From NCBI GenBank assembly GCA_003559375.1, contig PWLN01000230.1, positions 1-34,849 on the forward strand: a stretch of 34,849 nt of DNA, written 5' to 3'. Origin of the DNA: Balneolaceae bacterium. Its GTDB lineage: Bacteria; Bacteroidota; Rhodothermia; Balneolales; Balneolaceae. Under the pieces are notes generated by a model, which had not been told where the DNA came from, made no database searches, and saw only the letters and a program-made list of their open reading frames with translations. Positions 23,767 to 31,754 of the stretch are shown here, in pieces. How positions within the stretch are numbered: the stretch's first letter is position 1; each line of letters opens with the position of its first letter. Position numbers and translations under genes: made by a program.

Positions 23767-26436
23767 ATGAGTATAAAGAAAAAGCAGACGCCGCTGATGC
23801 GGCAATATTTTGATATTAAAGAGAAACACCCGGGCACTATTCTGCTGTTCAGGGTCGGGGATTTTTATGAGACATTTGCAGATGATGCTGTGCTGATAAG
23901 CAGAGAACTTGGTATTACACTTACAAAAAGAAATAATGGGGGCGATCAAACCCCACTGGCCGGATTTCCCTTTCATGCAGTAGACACATACCTGCCCAAA
24001 CTTGTGAAAAGGGGATACCGTGTTGCGGTCTGTGAACAAACCGAAGATCCTGAAACAGCAAAAAAAGCCGGAAAAAAAATTGTTAACCGTGAGGTTACGG
24101 AGATCACAACTCCTGGGGTTACTTTGTCGGATAAGCTGCTCGACCACAACCGGAATAACTATATCGCTTCGGTTTACTTTGCAGGAGGAACAGCCGGTGT
24201 TGCTTTTTCTGATATATCGACTGGTGAATTTGCGCTCAGCCAGATCTCAAAATCCGAACTGGATTCCTTGCTGCAATCCCTTCAGCCATCTGAGGTTTTA
24301 GTACAGAAAAAACTTAAGAATAATTTACCTGAAGTCCTGAGCCGATACAATATTACCTTCATAGACGATTGGGTTTACGATGGTAATTATGGTTATAAAC
24401 TTCTTACCGATCATTTTAAAACGCACTCTTTAAAAGGTTTCGGTGTGGAAGAACTGGAGATTTCGCACACCGCCGCAGGTTCACTGCTTCACTATATGCA
24501 GGAAACCCAGAAATCTTCTTTAGGACATTTGAGACGTTTGTATGCCTATGAAAACAGCGATTATATGTCGCTTGATGGATCCACAAAACGGAATCTGGAA
24601 TTGGTTGCAACGATGCAGGAGAGCGGTACAGACGGAACCCTTGTCTCTATTCTTGATGATACGGTAACAGCTATGGGCGGCCGGTTACTGAGAAAGTGGA
24701 TCATGCGCCCGTTGAAAAAAATTAAGCCGATCGGTGAGAGGCTGGAAGCAGTGAGATGGCTATGTGAGCATCACGAAAGGCGGAATGAATTGCGCGAGGA
24801 GATGGAACAGATTGGAGACCTGGAACGCCTCATTAGCCGCATCAGTGTAGGCAGGACGAACGCACGCGACCTTAAACAGCTTCAGCTTTCCCTGTCTCAG
24901 ATTCCCCGTGTAAAAATCCAGCTTTCACAAACCGATAACCCGCTGTTAAACTGGATTAACGGAAGGCTGAAACTACTTATTGAAGTACAGGAGCGGATCG
25001 AGAGAGCCATCACTGAAGATCCTCCTGCCGGTATTCGGGATGGCGGTATGATTGCCGATGGATTCAACAGCGATCTCGATGAACTTCGCGAAATTGCACG
25101 GAATGGAAAGCAATATATTGCACGAATCAAAGATAAACTGGCAAAGGATTCGGGTATACCGTCACTTAAAATTGGTTATAATAAGGTTTTCGGATACTAT
25201 ATTGAGATTACAAATACCCACAAAAATAAAGTGCCCAATTACTTTATCCGCAAACAAACACTTGTTAATTCCGAACGATATATCACACCCGAATTAAAAG
25301 AAGTTGAAGAAAAAGTTTTATCGGCAGAAGACAGAAGCAAAACACTTGAGGGCGAGCTTTTTGAAGAACTTCGTTTATATGTTGCCGAGTTCGCTGAGGA
25401 TGTTCAGCAAATAGCCCAGGCACTTGCAGAACTTGATTGCCTTCAGAGTTTTGCCGAGGTAGCTTTTCGCAACAGCTATGTGCGTCCGGTAATCAATACC
25501 GGTGATGTTATCGATGTAAAAAAAGGCCGTCATCCGGTTGTGGAAAAAACGCTGCCGGCGGGTGAACCGTTTATACCCAACGATATCTATCTCGACAATT
25601 CAGAATACCAGATATTGATCATTACCGGGCCGAACATGGCCGGTAAAAGCATTATCCTGAGGCAAGCCGGCCTCATTGTTTTAATGGCACAGGTTGGATG
25701 CTTTGTTCCCGCTCAAGCGGCTACAATCGGGTTGGTAGACAAAATCTTTACAAGGGTTGGTGCATCAGATAATCTTGCAGCCGGTGAAAGTACCTTCCTG
25801 GTTGAAATGAACGAAGCGGCCAATATACTTAATAACGCCACACCAAAATCTCTGATATTACTGGATGAAGTGGGCAGGGGTACCAGCACTTTTGACGGCT
25901 TGAGTATTGCATGGTCGCTGTCAGAGTACCTGCACAACAAACCGGAAGTTGCAGCGAAAACACTTTTTGCAACTCATTATCATGAATTAAACGAACTCGA
26001 AAGCCGTTACGAACGCATAAAAAACTTCAATGTTGATGTGAAAGAGCATGATGGCAAAGTGATTTTTATGCGAAAACTTGTTCGGGGTGGCTCCGATCAC
26101 AGCTATGGTATTCAGGTGGCAAATATGGCAGGATTGCCACAGGTGGTCATCAATCGGGCTAAAGAAATACTTGCAAACCTTGAAAGCCATACTCTTGATG
26201 TAAGCCATGAAGGAAACGGGGCCGTAAAAAAATCAGTCCTGAAAAAAGAAGCGGCTAAAAAAACCGTTCAAGAGGTGCAGAAACAGCAGCAATTACCGCA
26301 AATGACATTATTCGATACCAGAATGGACCCTAACATTGAAACTGTGATAAACAAACTTGAAGCAAGTGATCCCGAAAGAATGACACCCATTGAGGCCCTG
26401 CTGCTGCTTAGCGACCTGAAAAGGCTTGTAAAATAA
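23767..26436 (+). CDS. mutS: DNA mismatch repair protein MutS
   Basis: 889 residues. The mismatch-reading Phe33-Tyr-Glu35 motif (GDFYETF) is intact. The order is mismatch domain I, connector, lever/clamp (about 250-560), then the ABC-type ATPase with Walker A GPNMAGKS (621-628), the signature region LAAGESTFLVEMNEAANIL, Walker B LILLDEVGRGTSTFDG and the H-loop ATHYHEL. The C-terminal tail has a basic segment (VKKSVLKKEAAKKTVQEVQKQQQ) and ends in the dimer/tetramer region with a TPIEALLLLSDLKRL helix. It binds mismatches and small loops and recruits MutL (not in the window). Single gene, divergent from yihY. Confidence 0.98.
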   Translation: MSIKKKQTPLMRQYFDIKEKHPGTILLFRVGDFYETFADDAVLISRELGITLTKRNNGGDQTPLAGFPFHAVDTYLPKLVKRGYRVAVCEQTEDPETAKKAGKKIVNREVTEITTPGVTLSDKLLDHNRNNYIASVYFAGGTAGVAFSDISTGEFALSQISKSELDSLLQSLQPSEVLVQKKLKNNLPEVLSRYNITFIDDWVYDGNYGYKLLTDHFKTHSLKGFGVEELEISHTAAGSLLHYMQETQKSSLGHLRRLYAYENSDYMSLDGSTKRNLELVATMQESGTDGTLVSILDDTVTAMGGRLLRKWIMRPLKKIKPIGERLEAVRWLCEHHERRNELREEMEQIGDLERLISRISVGRTNARDLKQLQLSLSQIPRVKIQLSQTDNPLLNWINGRLKLLIEVQERIERAITEDPPAGIRDGGMIADGFNSDLDELREIARNGKQYIARIKDKLAKDSGIPSLKIGYNKVFGYYIEITNTHKNKVPNYFIRKQTLVNSERYITPELKEVEEKVLSAEDRSKTLEGELFEELRLYVAEFAEDVQQIAQALAELDCLQSFAEVAFRNSYVRPVINTGDVIDVKKGRHPVVEKTLPAGEPFIPNDIYLDNSEYQILIITGPNMAGKSIILRQAGLIVLMAQVGCFVPAQAATIGLVDKIFTRVGASDNLAAGESTFLVEMNEAANILNNATPKSLILLDEVGRGTSTFDGLSIAWSLSEYLHNKPEVAAKTLFATHYHELNELESRYERIKNFNVDVKEHDGKVIFMRKLVRGGSDHSYGIQVANMAGLPQVVINRAKEILANLESHTLDVSHEGNGAVKKSVLKKEAAKKTVQEVQKQQQLPQMTLFDTRMDPNIETVINKLEASDPERMTPIEALLLLSDLKRLVK

Positions 26437-26641
26437 TTGTAACTCTGATTTTGATAAATGTTTGAATATATTACGAGTTCAAAAAATTAAATCAGGATTT
26501 ATATTGAACAGGAATTGAGAAAAATGTTTTTCTTCAGTATCCTTTTATAATAAGCAGTAAACATATGGTGGTGATCACTCAAAACACTTATACTACGAAC
26601 AAACCCATCAAAACCGAAACTTAAAAGAAAAGAAAATTCAC

Positions 26642-27505
26642 ATGGAATACTCACGTCGTTCGTTTTTAAAAAGATCCGGAGCTCTGGCATCCGGCCTGGC
26701 TTTAGGGACTCTACCATTCCTAAAATCCTGTGCGCCTGCTGAGGCTTCATACAGTCCCTTCGGTATCCAGCTCTATACGTTGCGCCATGTAATCGGCGAC
26801 GATCCTCAGGGTGTTATCCGACAGGTTGCTGAATTCGGTTATAATCAAATTGAAAGCTATGAAGGCCAGGCAGGTATATTCTGGGGCATGGGTAATACAG
26901 GGTTTAAGCGGTTTCTGGATGACCTTGGCATAGAAATGGTGTCAACGCATGCCAATGTTTTTCAAGGCTATGAACAAAAAGTTGATCAACTTGCAGAAAT
27001 TGGCGTTCCATACATCGTATGTCCATTTATTGGCGATCAGGGATCGATTGATGCTTACAAAGAGATGGCAGACAGATTCAACAGCCTTGGCGAAATAGCA
27101 AATAATGCAGGTATAAAATTTGCATATCACAATCACGCCTATACATTCCATGAGCTGGAAGGTGAAATTCCACAGGAAGTGTTAATGGATAACACCGATC
27201 CTAACCTCGTTGAATACCAAATGGACATTTACTGGGTGCATAACGGTGGCCACGACGCATTGGAGTGGGTAAGAAAATATCCAAACAGGTTTACCTCATG
27301 CCACGTGAAAGATGCTTCCAATGGCAATGGTGATATGGAGTCTGTTACATTAGGTACAGGTGTAATCGATTACCCCGCAATTTTACCGGTAACACGTGAA
27401 TACGGTATGCAATATTTCCTTGTTGAGCAGGAAGCTTATACTGGTACTACACCGATTGATGCAGTACGTGCAAATGCGGAATTCATGAAAAACCTGGAAT
27501 TCTAA
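26642..27505 (+). CDS. Tat-exported sugar phosphate isomerase/epimerase-like TIM barrel protein
   Basis: 287 residues beginning with a twin-arginine signal (SRRSFLKRSGALASG, then LPFLKSC, where the Cys might be lipidated). The rest is an AP-endonuclease-2/xylose-isomerase-like TIM barrel: FGIQLYTLRHVIG, YNQIESYEG, FAYHNHAYTFHE, YQMDIYWVHNGGHDALEWV, FTSCHVKDAS, FLVEQEAYTG. The His, Asp and Glu ligands expected for a divalent metal are in these strands (HNHAYTF, MDIYW, HVKD, VEQE). Such exported relatives are common in Bacteroidota sugar or inositol catabolism, but the substrate cannot be assigned. It ends at a strong terminator and is probably transcribed alone. Confidence 0.87.
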   Translation: MEYSRRSFLKRSGALASGLALGTLPFLKSCAPAEASYSPFGIQLYTLRHVIGDDPQGVIRQVAEFGYNQIESYEGQAGIFWGMGNTGFKRFLDDLGIEMVSTHANVFQGYEQKVDQLAEIGVPYIVCPFIGDQGSIDAYKEMADRFNSLGEIANNAGIKFAYHNHAYTFHELEGEIPQEVLMDNTDPNLVEYQMDIYWVHNGGHDALEWVRKYPNRFTSCHVKDASNGNGDMESVTLGTGVIDYPAILPVTREYGMQYFLVEQEAYTGTTPIDAVRANAEFMKNLEF

Positions 27506-27553
27506 GTTAATCCTGTATATCGGATTATTTTCATGATCTTTAGTGCTAACTTG

Positions 27554-27602
27554 AACCTGCACAAGCTAAGCCGGATGCTGATGCTTGGGCAGGTTTTTTT
27601 TT
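27554..27602 (+). terminator. Rho-independent terminator after the isomerase-like gene
   Basis: AACCTGC (27554-27560) pairs with GCAGGTT (27589-27595). One mismatch inward, CAAGC pairs with GCTTG, giving a 12-bp stem with one A.G mismatch and a 16-nt loop. A nine-T run ends the structure. It lies 48 bp after the stop of the upstream gene and before the GntR start. Confidence 0.9.
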
Positions 27603-27625
27603 GCATTGTATTCACAACATTATAC

Positions 27626-28519
27626 ATGAAGCATTCTGCCAAACACATTGCCGATCGTATCCGCCTGATGATTGCAACAAAACAATTTCAGGTTGGAGAA
27701 ATATTACCATCAACCAGGGAATTGGGCAAACAGCTTGGTACAAGTTTCCACACTGTCAGAAAAGCCTATCACCAGCTCGAAGCTGAAGGCCTGGTATCCG
27801 GTGAACAGGGAAGAGGATTTGTGGTTATCAGGCAAAGTACAACTCTTGATAAAACCGAAAGGCTTGAACTTGCTGCTGAAAAAATGCAAACACTTCTTGA
27901 AGAGCTAATTGGATATGGCCTTGATGAATCGGAGGTAGAAGCCATTTTTGAAGAAAAAATCAACTTTATGGAATGGCCGGAAAAGATTCAAAGTATCGCT
28001 ACTGTGGGTGAAACTGACGAACTTGCCAAGTTGCTTTCTGATTCCATTAAAACCCAGATTGGGGTGAAGAGTGCAACACTGAGCATCAAGGATTATGATG
28101 AGGCTATACATTTTGATGCGTTATTTGTCCCGATTCAGCTAATCAGTCAGTTTCGAAATTTGGGTGATTCCATCCGCATTATACCCGTTGTTTTTCACTA
28201 CGATGCGGATGTTTTGCTATCAATTCTTGAGCGTTCCGGAATTGAAGCCATTGGGTTGGTAACGGCAGAAGAGGATACTATTCCAAAGATTATCAATGAA
28301 TTAAAAACATTATTGAAGTTTGAAGGGGCGTTCGTAGCCGGTGCAACGTATGGAAAATCGCTGCCACTGTTTGTACGAAATACCGACCTTATTGTTTATA
28401 CACCTGCAAGCGCCCGTCTTATTGAGGACAAAATACCCGAAAAAAACCGTATTAAACTTGAGTATATCATTTCAGAAAAAAGCGCCGAAGCGATCCGGGC
28501 AGAATTGTGGGATCAGTGA
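27626..28519 (+). CDS. GntR-family transcriptional regulator with an atypical C-terminal domain
   Basis: 297 residues from the ATG at 27626. The N-terminal winged HTH is classical GntR (KHIADRIRLMIATKQFQVGEILPSTRELGKQLGTSFHTVRKAYHQLEAEGLVSGEQGRGFVV, about 4-66). It is followed by a helical linker (LEEL, LDESEVEAIFEEKI) and an alpha/beta domain of about 180 residues (VKSATLSIKDYDEAIHFDALFVP, IRIIPVVFHYDADVLLSILERSGIEAIGLVTAEE, LIVYTPASARLIEDKIPEKNRI). That domain does not look like the FCD, UTRA or MocR aminotransferase effector domains. The frame is open further upstream to 27533, but that part contains a full terminator hairpin, so the later start is right. The target and ligand are unknown. 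Confidence 0.85.
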   Translation: MKHSAKHIADRIRLMIATKQFQVGEILPSTRELGKQLGTSFHTVRKAYHQLEAEGLVSGEQGRGFVVIRQSTTLDKTERLELAAEKMQTLLEELIGYGLDESEVEAIFEEKINFMEWPEKIQSIATVGETDELAKLLSDSIKTQIGVKSATLSIKDYDEAIHFDALFVPIQLISQFRNLGDSIRIIPVVFHYDADVLLSILERSGIEAIGLVTAEEDTIPKIINELKTLLKFEGAFVAGATYGKSLPLFVRNTDLIVYTPASARLIEDKIPEKNRIKLEYIISEKSAEAIRAELWDQ

Positions 28520-28537
28520 TGGGGGAGTACAAAAAAG

Positions 28538-28617
28538 TGAAAAGCTGGAGCGAATGCGACAGTACCGATAAGCATGTCGGGATGAAAAGCTGAAGCGAAA
28601 ATTGAAAAGTGAAAAAT
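28538..28617. repeat. Heptamer-like repeat over the helicase start, locus D (weak)
   Basis: TGAAAAGCTGGAGCGAA (28538-28554) recurs as TGAAAAGCTGAAGCGAA at 28583-28599. The second copy runs on in 7-bp steps GAAAATT / GAAAAGT / GAAAAAT (28597-28617), covering the GTG start at 28609. More degenerate than the other arrays. Confidence 0.4.
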
Positions 28618-30528
28618 ATCAATAAACTCATTCAAATGGCTGTATCCGCACTTGAAGCGGAAATAGAAGCAGTACGTGAAAAACCTTCCTCCGATATTCT
28701 GCTAAATGGCAAGCGGTTAAAATTATCTGCAAGTGAGCCGGTCCACTATTCATTTGAGTGCCATCAGCCTGCAATCCGTTTTGCAGAACAAATTAAAGCA
28801 TCATGTGATAATAAAACGTTCACAGTTCAGCCGGTCTCTTATGAAGATAAAACGGTGATTTTACAGTTTCCGGAAAACCTGGGTGAAACAATCAACCGTG
28901 CTGAACTTGAATGGGAAAATGATTTTGTACTACAGAGGACTCTATCGGAGATATTGAATCTTGAAGATGCTGATAAAACGATTATGGAAAGGCTTGAGAG
29001 GCTTTTTGAACCCGGCCATGAAATGCTGCCTTTTTCAGGGAATATTTTGTTTGATGAACTCAGGAATGAAGCGCAAAAAGATGCCATAGCAAAAGCCATG
29101 CAATGCCGTACACTTTTTATTTGGGGTCCTCCGGGTACGGGTAAAACCGCAACACTTGGCTATATCATCGCCAATTATCTGAATCAGGGTAAGCGTGTGT
29201 TATTCGCATCCAACACCAACCGTGCTGTAGATGTTGGCCTGCTGAGTGCCTTGCATGCAATCAAAAACCTTGGAATCAGGATACAACAGCATAAAATTAC
29301 CCGATTTGGGGATACAGCCCTGGATAGTGAGGAGCTTGAAGAAGTTCAGTTTGATAACCAAAATGAAAAAATAATCGGGGAACGGAAAATTGAAGCAGCA
29401 GAATGGATTGAGTTGCTGAGCAAGCGTGAAAAAATTGCAACATCAATCAAAAAAAGGCTTGAAACCGGAAAAAAGGCCACTTCAAACCAGGAGCTGGAAT
29501 TCAAATTGTTGGAGCAGAAGATTCAGGATAATGGAGGCCTTGAAGCTCTTGAGAACCGGTTATCAGAACTCACAGAAATTAAAGAGCGGAGAGAATTATG
29601 GAAAAAACAGCTTGTGGCGACAACCCTGGCAAAGGTATGTACGTCCGACCTTTTTCATGATCTTGATTTCGATGCAGTTGTAGTTGATGAAGGCTCTATG
29701 GCAAGTCTGCCGTACCTGATGGTACTCGCATCTCACGCGAAATGGCATATGACAGTAGTGGGCGACCCAATGCAACTCCCGCCAATTGCCCTCACATCCG
29801 ACCATTCATCACGGGATTTTCTTGAACGTGACATTTTTACAACGGTTTCTGGTGCACAAAACAGTGAAGAGCTTTTTGCCTGGCACGATGATAACCCGGA
29901 TTTCACCTCATTTTTTGATACACAATATCGCCTTGAATCATCATTGGCAGATGTGATCAGTACGGTTTTTTATGGAGGAAGGCTGAAATCAGGGAAAATG
30001 AGTGAAAATCTTCAGCTAATAAATGACCGTGCATTTCACCTTGTTGATACAACAAAGTACGGGCCTTACCTCGAGCAAAAAACCAGAGAAAAAGGGTTTA
30101 AACCGGTTAATATTGTGCACCAGGAAGTTACTGAAAGGCTTATCAGAAATATGCAGGGGCGGGGGATCTTCTCGGAGCAGATAGGCGTGATTGTGCCTTT
30201 TCGGAGTGCTGTCTATGATCTCAGAGACCGCCTTTTCAATGCAGGAATACGGAATGTTGAGGTGGGCACAATCCACACATTTCAGGGGCGTGAAAAAGAT
30301 TACATCATTTTTGATACGGTAATGAGCGGTGAACAGCAACGGGGGCAGGTACGCCACTATTCCGTGAGGCCGATGGATGAACAGAAAAATGGCCTGAGTG
30401 TACCAAGACTGCTGAATGTGGCTTTTTCACGAAGCCGGAAAGAACTGGTGGTGATTGCGGATATGGAACATATTGAAAAAGTGTATGGCAATAAATTTCT
30501 TGGCCGTTTGCTGAAAAGAATGCGATAA
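28609..30528 (+). CDS. SF1 superfamily DNA/RNA helicase (IGHMBP2/Upf1-like)
   Basis: 639 residues. The superfamily 1B motifs are all visible: Walker A WGPPGTGKT (Lys179), motif Ia NTNRAVDVGL, motif II VVVDEGSMASLPYL (DEGS in place of the usual DEAS/DEAG), motif III VVGDPMQLPP, motif IV TQYRLESSLADVIS, motif V GTIHTFQGREKDYIIFD and motif VI LLNVAFSRSRKELVV. A charged insertion (about 240-330), probably coiled coil, lies between Ia and II, as in Upf1-like helicases. The N-terminal about 130 residues form a domain I do not recognise. The GTG start lies inside a repeat; ATG 28636 is a possible alternative. It is 89 bp after the GntR gene. Its cellular role is unknown. Confidence 0.87.
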   Translation: MKNINKLIQMAVSALEAEIEAVREKPSSDILLNGKRLKLSASEPVHYSFECHQPAIRFAEQIKASCDNKTFTVQPVSYEDKTVILQFPENLGETINRAELEWENDFVLQRTLSEILNLEDADKTIMERLERLFEPGHEMLPFSGNILFDELRNEAQKDAIAKAMQCRTLFIWGPPGTGKTATLGYIIANYLNQGKRVLFASNTNRAVDVGLLSALHAIKNLGIRIQQHKITRFGDTALDSEELEEVQFDNQNEKIIGERKIEAAEWIELLSKREKIATSIKKRLETGKKATSNQELEFKLLEQKIQDNGGLEALENRLSELTEIKERRELWKKQLVATTLAKVCTSDLFHDLDFDAVVVDEGSMASLPYLMVLASHAKWHMTVVGDPMQLPPIALTSDHSSRDFLERDIFTTVSGAQNSEELFAWHDDNPDFTSFFDTQYRLESSLADVISTVFYGGRLKSGKMSENLQLINDRAFHLVDTTKYGPYLEQKTREKGFKPVNIVHQEVTERLIRNMQGRGIFSEQIGVIVPFRSAVYDLRDRLFNAGIRNVEVGTIHTFQGREKDYIIFDTVMSGEQQRGQVRHYSVRPMDEQKNGLSVPRLLNVAFSRSRKELVVIADMEHIEKVYGNKFLGRLLKRMR

Positions 30529-30551
30529 TTCATCCTGACCCCAACATCAAA

Positions 30552-30650
30552 AAACATGGTATGTTTATTCGATGACATGAAACAGTTCATCCCCTAATCC
30601 AGGCTTCAACACAGATCAACTTTCAGAGTACGGATAAACATACCATGTTT
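30552..30650. repeat. Perfect 17-bp inverted repeat, each arm itself a dyad
   Basis: AAACATGGTATGTTTAT (30552-30568) is the exact reverse complement of ATAAACATACCATGTTT (30634-30650), 65 bp apart. Each arm also contains its own dyad AAACAT-N3-ATGTTT. It lies in the 187-bp gap between two convergent genes. The 9-mer CCCAACATC occurs on both sides (30540-30548 and 30664-30672) but not flush with the arms. No T-run or protein code is visible. Confidence 0.75.
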
Positions 30651-30715
30651 CTCAAGCCGCCATCCCAACATCCTGAGTATGGTATTTCTATAGTTCCCCA
30701 AAACCACAATCATCA

Positions 30716-31633
30716 TCAAACCCACTCTCTCGGGTTTTTCAGTACTTCAATCAGCTTCTCCTCTCTGGAGTTTGGTGCAGGAAGAAAATCGTAGTCCCAT
30801 CGTACACGGGGCGGCAGGCTCATAAAGATTGATTCGATACGGCCATTGGTTTTTAGCCCAAAAAGGGTGCCGCGGTCGTGAATTAGGTTAAATTCCACAT
30901 ACCGGCCTCTTCTTATTTCCTGCCAATAACTTTGGGATGGGTTCCAGGGCTCATGCATCCGTTTTTTTACAATGGGCAGGTAGGCATCGAGGAAGGAGCG
31001 TCCTGTATTTTCCGTAAAATCGTTCCAATCGGCCAGTGAGCGCCCGTTGTCTTTACGAAGGTAATCAAAAAAAAGGCCGCCGATACCTCTCGACTCACCA
31101 CGATGTGTGTTATAAAAATATTCATCGCACTGTTTTTTAAACAGGGGATATAGCTCGCTGCCGTGTGGATCACAAGCCTGCTTTAATACAGTGTGAAAAT
31201 GCACTGCATCTTCATTCCATAGATAGTATGGCGTTAAATCGGCTCCGCCACCGAACCATGCATCAGACCGCCGGCTCATACCGGCATCATCATACAGCTC
31301 AAAATATCTGAAATTGGCGTGTACCGTTGGAACCATCGGGTTTTCCGGGTGGATAACCAGAGAAATTCCGCCAGCCCAGAACCATCCTTCACTAACCTGA
31401 AAATGTTTTTTTATCGGTTGAGGCAGCTCTCCATGTACAGTTGAAATATTGACACCGCCTTTTTCAAATACATTACCTTTTTCGATTACACGGGTCGTGC
31501 CGCCTCCGCCACCGTCACGTTCCCACTGGTCTTCCCTGAATTTGGATTTACCGTCAATTTCCTCAAGAGCGATGCAGATTTCGTTTTGAAGGCCGCGGAT
31601 ATATTCAGTAAATGATGTTCTGATGTTGCTCAT
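30716..31633 (-). CDS. hemF: Oxygen-dependent coproporphyrinogen III oxidase
   Basis: 305 residues, near the normal length of the aerobic enzyme, which converts coproporphyrinogen III to protoporphyrinogen IX by two O2-dependent decarboxylations. Conserved blocks are intact: WERDGGGGGTTRVIEKGNVFEKGGVN, MVPTVHANFRYFEL, RRSDAWFGGGADLTPYYLWNEDAVHFH, HRGESRGIGGLFFDYL, RGRYVEFNLIHDRGTLFGL and RIESIFMSLPP. This O2-using form implies aerobic heme synthesis. Last gene seen in the hemA-C-D-E-F cluster. The 121-bp gap to hemE contains a 42-bp heptamer array. Confidence 0.97.
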   Translation of the reverse strand: MSNIRTSFTEYIRGLQNEICIALEEIDGKSKFREDQWERDGGGGGTTRVIEKGNVFEKGGVNISTVHGELPQPIKKHFQVSEGWFWAGGISLVIHPENPMVPTVHANFRYFELYDDAGMSRRSDAWFGGGADLTPYYLWNEDAVHFHTVLKQACDPHGSELYPLFKKQCDEYFYNTHRGESRGIGGLFFDYLRKDNGRSLADWNDFTENTGRSFLDAYLPIVKKRMHEPWNPSQSYWQEIRRGRYVEFNLIHDRGTLFGLKTNGRIESIFMSLPPRVRWDYDFLPAPNSREEKLIEVLKNPREWV

Positions 31634-31709
31634 ATGGTTTTTTTAAGAGTGCCGGTGAGATATGTCACAAGCCCCGTAGGGGTAAACGAGACGCTTGCGC
31701 CATCCTGGT

Positions 31710-31751
31710 CTGCCATCTGCCATCTGTCGTTTGCCGTTTGCCATCTGCCGT
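31710..31751. repeat. Six-unit heptanucleotide array between hemE and hemF, locus E
   Basis: Uninterrupted 7-bp units CTGCCAT / CTGCCAT / CTGTCGT / TTGCCGT / TTGCCAT / CTGCCGT, directly downstream of the hemE stop (31755-31757). The pattern is YTGYCRT, with variation only at three transition positions. The rest of the gap has a small CCCC-GTA-GGGG hairpin (31673-31683). Confidence 0.85.
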
Positions 31752-31754
31752 TGT

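Noticed and set aside
23629-24147. 172-codon minus-strand open frame across the mutS start
   Set aside because: It runs antisense to the well-supported N-terminus of MutS, has a low-complexity Cys/Phe-rich translation and no ribosome site; a shadow frame.
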